A stretch of DNA of 64,000 nucleotides, from positions 1,684,501 through 1,748,500 of the forward strand of contig JAEMWC010000052.1 in the NCBI GenBank assembly GCA_016490735.1. The letters are read 5' to 3'. Position numbers and translations under genes: made by a program. Origin of the DNA: Pachyseris speciosa. Taxonomy: Eukaryota; Cnidaria; Anthozoa; Scleractinia; Pachyseridae. Positions 21,459 to 33,100 of this stretch are shown here, one piece after another; within the stretch, counting starts at the first letter, position 1; each line of letters starts with the position of its first letter. The notes beneath the pieces are model-generated. The model searched no databases, was not told the origin of the DNA, and saw only the letters and a program-made list of their open reading frames with translations.

Positions 21459-24400
21459 ATAATTATTGATATCCGCTGGGTGAGAGTGAAAGTTTTATTT
21501 GGCATTGAATTGCTGTTTAAATAAGAAATCAGCCAGTTGGAGTGTTACAGTAAAAGCAACACAAATCTAGTCCTTGTTTTCAAATGTATAAAGTTGAGAA
21601 GCTCGTAAATGGGTTCACTGTCAGCCCTTTACAAGGGATGAAAAATTAAGAATGCTAACTCTGTAAGTCTGTGATATATGTTCCTTGGCTGAGGACCTAA
21701 ACTGCAGACCCTTGAAATTGGAATGGAAGAGTGACCAGAGGAACCCAAGTCAGTTTTATTTTCACTAAAAAACCCATGAAAATGGTTTGACTCTTACACA
21801 AAGACTGTAGCAGCTGATGATTTGTGTAAACTTTACTCATTCACAGTCTGTTAGTGTTTGGTCGGCAAACATTTTGTTTGGCAGAGTGTGTAGGCATTAA
21901 GTTTGTTTACGGGTTCAAAACTATTTTGTGCTGTAAATTAGACTTAATTTTAGTTGTAAGTACTTATTTTTGTTGACAGTGATCAATTTTATGAATCTTT
22001 AGATTGTATCAACTAGGGAAATATGTGATAATATTTTAATTCCAAGGCCAATCAGCACTGAATTTATTAATATATTTGGTGTTTATCGTGAGCAGGAATG
22101 TGATGTTAATAGGGAACAAAAATCCAAGAGATAATACAGGACTGTTGGTTAATGAGCCTGGTAGCCTTGTGTAGCCAAGCAGGATTTTTTGTTTGTGGCT
22201 CTTAATGCTTTGAAACTTGTCCTTGCACCATCAATATTGGTAGGAGCTATCAGGAACAGACTCTGGTGCTAATTTTTTTGTTTGAAGGGGGAGTGGGGTT
22301 GGGAATGGGGATGTACGCTTTCCTGAAACATTTCACCGCCAAGGCACTTATAAATGGCTATTCAAAGTGTTTTTTTTACATCGGCTTTTTTATTACTTTG
22401 CCAGCTGTAACAATGTACAACAGTCACACGAGAGAATGAAAAAGTATTTCAATCTAAAATGCAAAATATTGATGTAACAAATTTTGTGGGTTTTATTAAT
22501 GGGAAGCAGGCTGGCTCTGAATTCTATTTTAGAAATTTTGGTCTTAAAGCACATCACCAAGCTGTATGCATTGTATTAGTAGGAGTACTGTAGGCACATT
22601 AAATTCTAGTTTAATGAGCATAAACGGTACAAATGTGCTGTTTTGTTTTGTTTCTTGAGGCCTTCACTTGTCAGTTATCACCATGTAGTGTCATTCCCAA
22701 AGCGATTTAGAGTACAAGGAAAGCAATGATGTCACTATCTTCATTGAGCTGCAAAGAGTTACTGCACATTTCGTTAAAATGGACTTTTCCGTTTTTCAAT
22801 TATTCAAAAACAGATAATTATAACAGCAGCACAGCAATGCTTTTCTCAGAAATGCATAGTGTTCAACAGTTTCCCAGCTTGGTAAAGCATGGATATAATT
22901 TCTGAATTGAAAAAGGTCTCCAAAAATATCCACTTCAAGCAGTTAAAAATGCAAACAAATATAGCAGGATCTGATAGTCTTACACACCTCACAACTTAGT
23001 TACCATTCTTGAGAATTTTATCCACAAGCATTTCATCTAGCTGTTACCCGAGACACATGGAAGTTGCAATACCTTGATCATCACAAAATGGAGAACCATA
23101 CTGAAACTTAAGTTTAGGGACACTCGAAGCTTTCTTTTAGTCTGAATGCATAGTAGGATCACGTGAAGCAAAGTTAAGCTCTGGGGATGAAAGTTCTTAA
23201 AGACTATAGACACCCCTACTATAGACATGTATAGTCTCCTCAATGTTTCCCATGTACTCCTTATGGTATTAGTTAGGAGAATTTACATCTAGACAAGTTA
23301 TCTTTGGTGATTGTTTTGTTTATACCTTGTGTCCTGTAATTGACTGTGATCTTGTACCAATACTGTTAGGAGAATTCAGATGTTGGTCACCAAGGCTGAA
23401 AGTTTTTTGAAATGCATAATTTTTAACCCATAGTTAGCACCATTTACAGATTATAATTATCGTGTTGACTGTTCCGAGTTGATGCAGATGCAATATACAG
23501 CAGGTGTATAACATAACACAACATCTGCCTTTCACTACAGATTTTAGCTAGTCTAGTGATTTCTTTTGTCATTGCAGACTATGAAGATAAATGAAATGTC
23601 TCAGTAATGGTTTTACTCGAATAAAAAATGCCATGAAAGACCAATTTGTTGATGGTGACAAGTTTGAGTTCTATGGAATGCCTGAAGAGTTGTAACTCCT
23701 CCTTAGATCTAGCCGAGTTACATCAATTTTCTCTCATTGTGCTTGTAATTGTCATGCAGTCCCTTGTGTTACTAGACTTCATGACAAGTCAGTGAGAATG
23801 ATTCCAGGAAAGGTGGGAAGTGTTGACAAGAAATTGTGGAGAGGAAAGTGCACATGACAAAATGGTACATGCCACCTACCCCCTACCTCCAGCCCCCATC
23901 ATGTTGGAACAGGGTGCAGATAGGGCGTGACGGATCTTTTAGCTGTCACTATGTGGGTACCCTGTTACAACAGAAAGGAGTTGCCCCAACCAAATTAGGG
24001 GACTGGCAAATCATGAACAATTCTGTGATCTTGTTATAGGAAAGACCTGGCAGCTGTTTGATGCATACACCTGTATGACAATAAAGTTTGTATGTTGTCA
24101 AATAAACGAGCAAACTTGGAGCTCCAGGAAATTTCTCCATGTTGTGGAAGTTTGACAAACTTTTCTCACAATTTTGTTGAGTTGTGATTAGAAAAGACTG
24201 GGTGTTGAAAAAGGGCGAAAGTACAGAAATACAATGTAGTTTTGATGTATGAGCTGTGAACGTTATTTCCTGATTGTGACATACTCTGGATGGTGCAGGC
24301 ACTATTATTATTGCACTGGCTAGGGGGGGGGGGATGTGTTCTTTGTAAGAGGGGGAGGTCCAAGCTTAGTCACCATTGTGGCTTGTTAAAGAAATGTCTT

Positions 24401-24548
24401 CTGGCTTTGAGATCGTTAATAATATGACTACAACGTAATTTAAAGCCAATTTTTCCCCGAGGTAAATAAGCTGACGAGGTTCCCGATTTGTTCTCAACTG
24501 ACTGAAGTTTTAAAATATCAGAATGTTCACTAATCAACATAATGTACC
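21459..24548 (+). other. Probable adducin 3' UTR and intergenic sequence
   Basis: No coding exon was recognised. AATAAA signals that could end the adducin transcript lie at 23620-23625 and 24080-24085. A G-run lies at about 24325 and a C-run of about 20 at 24571-24590. Short frames here are not supported. Confidence 0.45.
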
Positions 24549-24550
24549 AG

Positions 24551-26048
24551 TCAATTCCAAAAGTGCCCAGCCCCCCCCCCCCCCCCCCCCGGCGAACACC
24601 CGGGCATTTGACTTTTTTGAAAAATTTTGAGCAAATGCCCCGCTGTTTCCAGTTTTGACGGTCAAATGGGAAAATCAAGTGTAAATCTATAGCAAATCAC
24701 TCTGCATGAAGCATTTTGGCACGCTCCCCGCTCATACTGAATATTTTATTCTAAAATCGCTCACCTTTTTCAAACCAAATCCGAAATTGTGCGCCAAAAC
24801 TCTATTCCGATCTCTTTAGTCGGCACTCCAAACTTTGAATAAAGACATATCAACTGTATATTTAGTAAACAACGCAAAACTTACGCGGAATCTTGAAGTG
24901 AAGGGAGAGAAGCGGCTCCCTTGGTGAATGAATGAATTTTTACGCGCGAAACCCTTTAGCTGGCGACCGCCTATGGAAAGCTAGCCTGCGAACGCAGACG
25001 TATTTCCGGTTGTCGTTTCTCTCCGCCCGAAAACTTTTATACTAATCCGTCTTGACCTTGATAGAAAATTTGTTGAATGTCTGCTAGCCTGCGAACGCAG
25101 ACGTATTTCCGGTTGTCGTTTCTCTCCGCCCGAAAACTTTATACTAATCCGTCTTGACCTTGATAGAAAATCGTTGAGCTTGACTTGATTTTGTTGAGCT
25201 TGATCGAAATCCGTCTTGACCTTGATAGGAAATTTGTTGAATGTGAGAAAATCGTTGAGCTCGACTTGATTTTGTTGAGCTTGATCGAAATCCGTCTTGA
25301 CCTTGATAGGAAATTTGTTGAATGTGACGCCAATTTTGCTTCTTGAATTTTGCACCATTTGGCTTTCCATTAGCCTGCGAACGCAGACGTATTTCCGGTT
25401 GTCGTTTCTCTCCGCCCGAAAAGTTACTTTTATACTAGTTGTTGACAACGTGTTTCGGTTGTTGATGCAAGAATTTGGTTACGTTGAGCGTGACGGCAAT
25501 CGCGGCTTGACCTTGAAAGGCCAAGTTGTTGGTCGATATCGAACGCAGCTTGAATCTGCGATAATTTTTTCGTTGAAAGTAACTCAATTTATTTCTTGAG
25601 CTTGACTCGAATATCTCTTGGCCTTGAAAGGAAATTTGTTGAATGTGGTAGCTTTATTTTGTTGAGCTTGTTTAAAAGATGTCTTGACTTTGAAAGAAAA
25701 TCGTTGAGCTTGACTTGATTTTGTTGAGCTTGATCGAAATCCGTCTTGACCTTGATAGGAAATTTGTTGAATGTGATAACTTTATTTTGTTGAGCTTGTT
25801 TAAAAGATGTCTTGACCTTGAAGAAAATCGTTTAGCTTGACTTGATTTTGTTGAGCTTGATCGAAATCCGTCTTGACCTTGATAGGAAATTTGTTGAATG
25901 TGACGCCAATTTTGCTTCTTGAATTTTGCACCATTTAGCTTTCCATAACCGCCGACCAATGTTTAGCCGAAAGTCAAATGCCCCACCGTGCGGGACAAGG
26001 ATCAAATACCCGGGGTATGCCCGGGGGGATGGGCGCTTTGGAATTGAC
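24551..26048. mobile_element. TIR element carrying a minisatellite
   Basis: The end CAGTCAATTCC is mirrored by GGAATTGACTG. The subterminal CGGGCATTTGACTTT is mirrored by AAAGTCAAATGCCCC near 25970. The interior (24983-25950) is repetitive. One unit contains GCCTGCGAACGCAGACGTAT (three copies, near 24984, 25085 and 25373). The other contains GATCGAAATCCGTCTTGACC with GTTGAGCTTGACTTGATTTT. Two interior blocks end in TTTTGCACCATTTRGCTTTC. No target duplication could be fixed. Confidence 0.65.
25140..25950. repeat. Degenerate tandem repeat, about 75-110 bp units
   Basis: At least four units contain TTGATCGAAATCCGTCTTGA followed by CCTTGATAGGAAATTTGTTG. On the minus strand they give long frames repeating FLSRSRRISIKL, which are by-products of the repeat and not a gene. 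Confidence 0.75.
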
Positions 26049-26430
26049 TGATACATAAACATAACCACAACCCACATTTAATGAAAGCAACGAACTGCAT
26101 GATCACGAGTATCTAGCATTATAACGACAGTTACAAAAATTGCCTGACCACAGAAAGTTACTATCATACAAAATTCATCACTTACACTTAACCTATAATT
26201 GCACAGTATCCTACTTGAAGAATATTATTTAACATAACTTATTGACACCTTGCTCGCAGAGAACCCTGGAACCAGCGGCGCTTTCCTTTTGCATGGAAAA
26301 ACCGGTTCTTCCGGTTGTAAATCAAAATTAATGGAACGGACTTTTCCAATTTTTTCGGAAAAAAAGGAATACCTTCTGAGGTATTCCTCTTTTCTCGTTT
26401 TACCGGAATGACCGATAAATCCTGTACCAT

Positions 26431-26782
26431 CTGCGGCGTTCCACTAGTTCCATGCTACTTGATGAATTAACTCAGTGCAAAAGGAACACGCTCGTCTCGT
26501 TCCGTTTTGATTGAGAAAAATTTGTCCTGTTTCCTTTAAAGTGCCTATGAAGTAAAAAGTTATTTTTCAAATTTTTGAAGTTTGTTGTGTCATGATTGCG
26601 AAATTACTGCGGCGTTCCACTAGTTCCATGCTACTTGATGAATTAACTCAGTGCAAAAGGAACACGCTCGTCCCGTTCCGTTTTGATTGAGAAAAATTTG
26701 TCCTGTTTCCTTTAAAGTGCCTATGAAGTAAAAAATTATTTTTCAAATTTTTGAAGCTTGTTGTGTCATGATTACGAAATTA
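26431..26782. repeat. 176-bp tandem duplication (two copies)
   Basis: CTGCGGCGTTCCACTAGTTC starts at 26431 and again at 26607. The two units are nearly identical (for example CTCGTCTCG versus CTCGTCCCG), so the duplication is recent. Confidence 0.88.
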
Positions 26783-27054
26783 CGGAAGCCCATAAGTATG
26801 ACAAAAGAAATTTGACAAAATCAAATAAAGCCAAATTTTTTTGCCCTCCAAAGAACATCAAAATCGTGTCCCGTGGACTGGGAACGGATCTTTCCTCAGA
26901 ACGATGACGTAGGAAATACCAAGACACTCGTGTCGCAAGATGGTTCGACTTATTCCGCATTGCGAATGTTTTACTGCCTGAAACCTATATGTTAAGAATC
27001 AAAAAATGATAAACTATCATATTAGAACAAGAAATTTTTTACTTCATAGGCACT
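26716..27054. mobile_element. TTAA-target MITE, 339 bp
   Basis: The left end AGTGCCTATGAAGTAAAAAA is mirrored by TTTTTTACTTCATAGGCACT. TTAA lies at 26712-26715 and 27055-27058. A second copy of the left end at about 26540 is part of the 176-bp duplication. Confidence 0.82.
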
Positions 27055-27104
27055 TTAACCGAAAATTCTCCCTGGTTTTTCCATTCAAATGGGAAGCGCC
27101 CCTG

Positions 27105-28183
27105 CACCTTTTGAAGCACAACGCGGGGGTCAACGGGTCATTTCCTATGGAATTTATCTGTAGTAATGTTTTACAGGTGTACTGACATATATATTTTTCT
27201 GTCTCATATTTAATTAATTTTAACCTTTAGTTTGAAACCAATTATATTTGGAAGTGTTTCATGCAGTCCTTCTTCTACAATCCCAAAGATATTATTTAGC
27301 AATTAATAGCAAATAATTAGGAGCATTTGGAAATTGATTCCTTTCAATGCGTCTTATAGTCTTACAATGGATTCGAAGTGTTTCCCGAAAAGTTGGGAGT
27401 GTACATACAAATTGGAAGAAGAGATGAGTTAGCGTTTCTGGTTTATCATATAGTTTGGTCTAGGTGTATAATATAGGATTAAGAATCTTGCATTGGAAAG
27501 CTTTAATATGTGGTTCGAAGGCAATGTGTAAGGAAGGATAAAACCGTTTTTCAATTGATCATCAGTTAAGTTAAAACCTGTTTCAAAAGTCTTGAATTAT
27601 TTGGAAACTGAACTTTTCTGCTTTTAATCAATAGGTAGTAATCTTTAGATTTCTTTTTCAGCACATCGAAATCCATATTATCGCTCCTAAATGAAAAGGA
27701 GATCGTCGAAGAAGTGCAAATTTTGTTTTTAAATGGGAAGGTATGGAGTGTCGGAGTCCAGCGCAAATTAAGAAATTTGTCTTACTGATTTTCTTTGAAA
27801 TAGCCTTAAGAAAATCATTTACATACATGATACCAGACTCAAGTCAAGTCAAGTCAAGTCAAGTCGGACCACTATTTTAGTAGCTCAGAATAAAGACCAA
27901 TAAAATTGAGGAGGGATGGGAACGTCTTTGATGTCGTAATTACAGAAAAATAAAAACAAGACCTCCAACCGATTCAGGTGTCATAGGTAACTTTTCCATG
28001 TACCGCCATTTGTCCCCCAAATTCTTTTATCCAGGCTAACCTGAGAGATTGAATCATACTTTCTAAGTCGATCATTTTTAATTCTTCATTTTCGTACTCA
28101 TTTATTGCGGACAATCTCGTTATAATACTGTATCGGTTCCTTTCCATAAAAATTGAAGAGTAATCGGTTTTAGCTCTTCTCAG
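27105..28183. other. Intergenic, simple repeat only
   Basis: An (AAGTC)n run lies at about 27840-27866. No gene was recognised. Confidence 0.4.
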
Positions 28184-28798
28184 GCAGTTTAAGGCCTGGG
28201 TTAGGGGCGTTTATTAGATGAAATGGTCTTTTCGCAATATAACAGCCCAGAGGAATGACACTAAAACGAAATTCGGCAAATAGGAAGGTCTCATCGTCCA
28301 TAACATTTTCAAGTACAATAGACGTTATGATAGATCACGTGACCATTATCTTGAAAAAGTCACTTATTTGAGGAGTAGGTGACGGTTGTAGGATATAATA
28401 TCGAATAAAACGCTTTTCATATGCATATTAATTATTTCCAGCATCTCACGTTTGGAGTGACAAAGGTCATTTTTCGGCCCAGAATTCAACCTTTGGTTGT
28501 TGATAATATTTAAAAACTAAAACTCGTGAACAGTCACTCCAAGCGTAGAAAGTTAGATAGGTTGGATTTCCATTGGAAATGCTGAGTTATTAACCTGTAA
28601 ATGTAACATCCGCCACCAATTTAAGAACTTTTCGTATTTTGATCACGTGGTCACGTGATCAAAATTATAGTTAAGGCAAAGGAGGACAACAAGATTTATC
28701 TTCAGGGAAAGTGTCATCCAGTGCTTGGCAACCTGGAGAAAGATATTGGCGATCAACCATATTTCTGAACGTATTTCAAAACCCAGGCCTTAAACTGC
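28184..28798. repeat. Inverted-repeat element, about 615 bp
   Basis: GCAGTTTAAGGCCTGGGTT at the left mirrors AACCCAGGCCTTAAACTGC at the right, allowing one or two mismatches. Inside, GATCACGTGACC and GGTCACGTGATC form a second inverted pair. It is probably a MITE. A TTAA lies within the TIR, so the exact edge is uncertain. Confidence 0.6.
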
Positions 28799-28979
28799 TT
28801 GAGTTGGACGATTTCTTTGGGGTGGGAAGCAGTGATGAAATATAAAGAAATTTTGGAAGAATTAAGGACTTAATTATCGTCACCTTCCCATAGACCTCTT
28901 GAAGATCAGATATTTATAAGTTTTCTGACACTACCTAGTCTTTCTATGAAATTCTTTTCATGTAGCAATTTTAAGTCAT

Positions 28980-29023
28980 AATGAATGAATGACTATATGA
29001 ATGACTGAATGAATGAATGAATG

Positions 29024-29065
<42 letters not shown>
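28980..29065. repeat. (GAAT)n / (GATT)n microsatellite
   Basis: GAAT units pass into GATT units in an almost pure tetranucleotide run. Confidence 0.9.
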
Positions 29066-29066
<1 letters not shown>

Positions 29067-29139
29067 GATCAAATGAAAGAAAGGAAGGGAGGGAGAAAGT
29101 AAAAAAGTGAGACAGCATGAATGCAAAGTACTTAACAAA

Positions 29140-29345
29140 GTTTATTTACATTTTGAAAATGTAAAGCTTATGGGACCGGATGTGGCTGGAGTGACAAGGA
29201 TACCTCCCAAAGTAATGTGATCTGGTAAGCTGAAGCCACTCTTTGGGCACTAAGTCCACATGGTAGCAGGCATTACCCCTTAAATCTACCAAATTGAAGA
29301 TTGAGCCCAAGCATTTTGATGGTTTAACTCTGACGTTATCCACAT
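29140..29345. repeat. Dispersed repeat copy (GGAGTGACAAGGATACCTCC family)
   Basis: It shares GCTGAAGCCACTC, CATGGTAGCAGGCATTACCC and TTGAGCCCAAGCATT with copies at about 46585-46700, 48490-48690 and 48970-49050. It lies in the 3' flank of TTC33. Confidence 0.7.
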
Positions 29346-29348
29346 TAA

Positions 29349-29765
29349 AGTGCACCTAAACCCAAAATATATTTTTTCGCTAAAGAAACCTTTGCACCTG
29401 TTTCAATAACATTTTGCCTTCATTTCCAGTTTTTGAACTTTTTTATGGGCTTCAAAACGTACAAAAACGAAGCATCACTGGGTACATAACTGATTCAAAA
29501 GGGGCTTGGGTCTTTACTTGATTTAACATCACAAACTGCTTTGCATGCATGTTTACAAAGACTTAACTGGTGTGATGCAAATCAGTTTATGGCCCAAGCC
29601 CCTCACTAGCTCAGCTGTGGGAAGAGATGTAACTTTTACAGCCTATAAAAAGTCAAGATAATTAGTCAAGATTTGGTAAAAAAAAAAAAAAAAGGCGCAA
29701 GGCGTTTCAAACAGATGCAAAGATTTATTTCAGCAAAAAAAAAATATTTTGGGTTTAGGTGTACT
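29349..29765. mobile_element. TTAA-target MITE, 417 bp
   Basis: The left end AGTGCACCTAAACCCAAAAT is mirrored by ATTTTGGGTTTAGGTGTACT. TTAA flanks it at 29345-29348 and 29766-29769. The match extends inwards through CTTTGCA. It is located just downstream of the TTC33 stop. Confidence 0.85.
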
Positions 29766-29939
29766 TTAAGTAATCATGTTAAACTGCTTGAAGCTTGTCA
29801 ACAAAGGTAGCGGTTTAACCAGCCAGCTGTGTGATTCCAAACTGTTGCAAGAAATTATTTGGTGACATAACTTCAACAGCAGCTGGCACTAGTGTTCACT
29901 TTTTCTTTCTCCAAGTGATGTATATAATGTTCAGGACTG

Positions 29940-30149
29940 TCATGTAACACCTTTTGTTGGCCCTTCCTTATTGCCATTTGGAGTTGGCATGTTATCTTCA
30001 AGCATGCCATTTCCAAGATCTGCAGAATATAATTTTGACAGTTCCTTACATTCTTGTGCAGTCAATGAATTGCATGTACAATCTTCCCTTTCCTGTTGCC
30101 GTTTTTGGTCTCGTAGTTTCCATGCCCAGTGTAAGTCTTCAGTCCACAT
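29940..30149 (-). CDS. TTC33: TTC33 exon 5 and stop (residues 166-234)
   Basis: The acceptor is TTTTCTCTGCAG. It encodes MWTEDLHWAWKLRDQKRQQE (family: IWKEDLSWARTLQEQQ) and a polar, unconserved tail ending KEGPTKGVT. The leading ATG is an exon-start codon, not a translation start. Confidence 0.9.
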   Translation of the reverse strand: MWTEDLHWAWKLRDQKRQQEREDCTCNSLTAQECKELSKLYSADLGNGMLEDNMPTPNGNKEGPTKGVT

Positions 30150-33100
30150 CTGCAGAGAAAAGTGTTAATAGTAACATTAGTTCTGACCGGCTTAGCTTCC
30201 ATTTAATAGGTGCACTTCATGGTGTAGATTCAAGTTGGTGTGTTGTGCCTCCTGTTCTTGTGATAGAAGTTTTGCATGAATAACATGAAATAGATAAGTG
30301 CCCTACACAGGGTGGGTATTTAAGCATATTTCTGTCCTAAGCAGGGTCAGGGTTTCAAAATCCCAGTAGCAACCCCATACCCAAACAAGTATCAGGAGTG
30401 TAAAATGTAATGCAAGTGTTATGCCTCTCTTTTAAAGCTTCCAGTAACGTTTCCTAACAAAGGAATCAAAACCATATACCCGTGAGTGGTTCAACTTAAT
30501 TAAACTTCAACTTTATTTCAGTAAAAAAGAAAAAAAAATCATCTTATAATAGACTGGCCCGCAAAATAGCAATTGCTAATCTAGGCGGCGGAGGTGGCAG
30601 TTTATATTTCATTTTCCAAGTTCAAGTAGCCACTTTTATTTTCCTAGTAATATAATACCATATTCTAGCTTATCAACATGTTCTCACTTCTGGGTCATCT
30701 GGTTGCAAATGCACTGCTTTTGAGAAACTCTTCACACCCTGAAACCAAAGAAAGCAGGTTATTAATATGGCCAAGAATTTAAATAAGTTCCATGATTTTG
30801 TGCTTTACTGATGCTTACCATTTCGATATCACCATATCCCATCTGTGCACGTCCAAGTGTTTGATGTGCAACACACCAGCGAGGATTGAGGGAAACTGCT
30901 TTCTCTGCAGCTTGTATAGCAGGAAATAACTCATGCAGCTCCAAAAGAACCTTTATACCAAAGAGAAGTAAATTATTCATTGTCCCAATGAGCTGGGTTT
31001 AAAGAAACATAAACAAGAGTGAAGAGTGATCATTGCAGTTATGAACACTACTTAAATAAAGCCTAAAAGAAATTCAGGCTTGTATGGGAGTCGAACCCAC
31101 AACTTCTGCGATAATGGTGCAGCACTCTACCAACTGAGCTAACAAGCCAACTGGGAGCTGGTCATTTCTTTTTGGTTCTTAATTTATACCTGTGAGTGAT
31201 GAATATACAAGAATGAATATATAAAAATCATATATTTGGACTGCAGATTAAAGAAGGGGCCAGCTCCCAGTTGGCTCAAGTTAGTTCAGTTGGTCATTCA
31301 GCACTGCACTGGTATCGCAGAGGTCGAGGGTTGGATTTCCCATACAAGCATGAATTTTTCAGGCTTTATTTTCACTACTGCTTAAGAAGTGGTCATAACT
31401 GCGATAATCATTCACATAATTATTCATTCTTTGATCTGCAATCCAAATAATGATTTCATATATTCATTCTCATATTAAGAGTAAAACAATGGTAAATTCC
31501 AGACCCTTTAAATTCCTTTCCACGGTCCCAAGCCTTCCAAAAGAAATTGAGACTTCCAAGACACTTCTAATTCGCCATTTGAAAGACTGAGACTGTGAGA
31601 CTGTGAGACTGGTTGTCACAAGGACTATGCAAGATGCACAGCATAATGCCTTCTCTACAACAACACTCCAGTGAAAAAATAATCATTGCCTGAGATTTCA
31701 TTTCATAAATCCTCTCATTATTTGGTGTTAATGCCATAGCTTCATTCCATCTTGAGACTGCCTCCCAGTATCTGGAAAAAGGAAGGAATACACCAGAGAC
31801 GTTAAGGCATCCAAATACACTATGTTATTGCTACGAGATGATTAATAAATAAATTCAAAACAAGTAGCACTCAAACCCCATACAAAGCCACCCCCCTTTA
31901 AGGCAGGTACAGTAACCAAAGTCCTGAAACTATTGTCAGCATAGAGCACTTTTCAATTGAGTGTCGTAAAACCAAAACCAAAGCAATTACTCAGGCCAAT
32001 CACAACAGATTGAAACAGTGCAATGAGCCAATCAGAAGACAAAGTAGTGGGCGCAGAACGCGGGAAAATATGTGTGTGCAAGTCATGATTGGTTTTGGTT
32101 TTGCTTCTCATTGGTTGAGAAAGTGGCGCGAGTTTTCTTGGCCAATCACAGAGTGAAGCAAGCAAAACCAAAGTAAAACCAGAATTACTTTCGACACTCA
32201 ATTGAAAACTGCTCTTATCGACTAATGGCCAATATGTACTTGATGTCATTATCATGCTGTCCATGTACAATCAACAAAAGTTTCTCATATGTGTTTTCTT
32301 TTGTTATTGTTCACCAACATGGTCACCTTTTCATTTGCCATTTCTGTACACTCTATACTTTAAACAGCCACCTCTACTAGATGGCCACAGACACCTTTCA
32401 GCCATCTCATTTGTTTTCTTTTACAGTGAAGTCCCTCAATGTGGACAACCCTGTATTTAAAGGCAGACACCTTCATCTGGTCCTGGCCGAATACGGAAAG
32501 CCAAATGGTGCAAAAATCAAGTGTGAAAATGACAATCAAAATCAACAAACAATATCACATTCTACTGGAAAACTCAGTCAAAATTAATAATTACGATCAC
32601 ATTTAGAGCGGTTTTCAATTGAGTGTCGAAAGTAATTCTGGTTTTGCTTTGGTTTTGCATTGCTTCGCTCTGTGATTGGCCAGGAAAACTCGTGCCACTT
32701 TCTCAACCAATGAGAAGCAAAACCAAAACCAATTAATATGATTTTCACACGCATATTTTCCCGCGCTTTGCGTTGGCTACATGTAATTGCTTCGTATTCT
32801 GATTGGCTCATTGCACTGCTTACTTCTGTTGTGATTGGCTGGAGTAATTACTTTGGTTTTGGCTTTATGACACTCAATTGAAAAGCGCTCTAACGGAAAA
32901 ACAATCAACTTCAACAACTATGATCTCATTCAACGAAAAAGAAACTTAAAGTTCAGTAATTGCGATCACCATTAACGTTCCTGAAATAATATTCATATTC
33001 AACGGAATAAATCAATCACTTTCATCATAAACAAAGTCGATCAAATTCAGGGCATAAAAACTCAATCAACAATGAAAAAAATTCTGTCAACAAATCCCAT

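Larger units (their letters stand above)
26273..27104. mobile_element. Composite TIR element, possibly hAT-like
   Basis: CAGCGGCGCTTTCC with TTTTGCATGGAAAAACC at the left mirrors GGTTTTTCCATTCAAAT with GGGAAGCGCCCCTG at the right. CAG-type ends resemble hAT, but no 8-bp duplication was found. A perfect palindrome GGAATACCTTCTGAGGTATT lies near 26367. It contains a 176-bp tandem duplication and a nested TTAA element. Confidence 0.5.

Noticed and set aside
24571..24592. A long C-run as a possible assembly gap or regulatory G-quadruplex
   Set aside because: Similar C/G runs occur near 2250, 59850, 61313 and 61600, often at repeat edges. They are more likely homopolymer expansions; the length is unreliable in sequencing.
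24981..25959. Minus-strand frames repeating FLSRSRRISIKLNKIKSSST
   Set aside because: They track the minisatellite units inside a TIR element, with no start context or homology.
31077..31148. A functional tRNA gene on the minus strand
   Set aside because: The fold is good, but the anticodon loop lacks U33, the anticodon stem has a mismatch, and several copies with shared flanks exist in the window. SINE is the better call.
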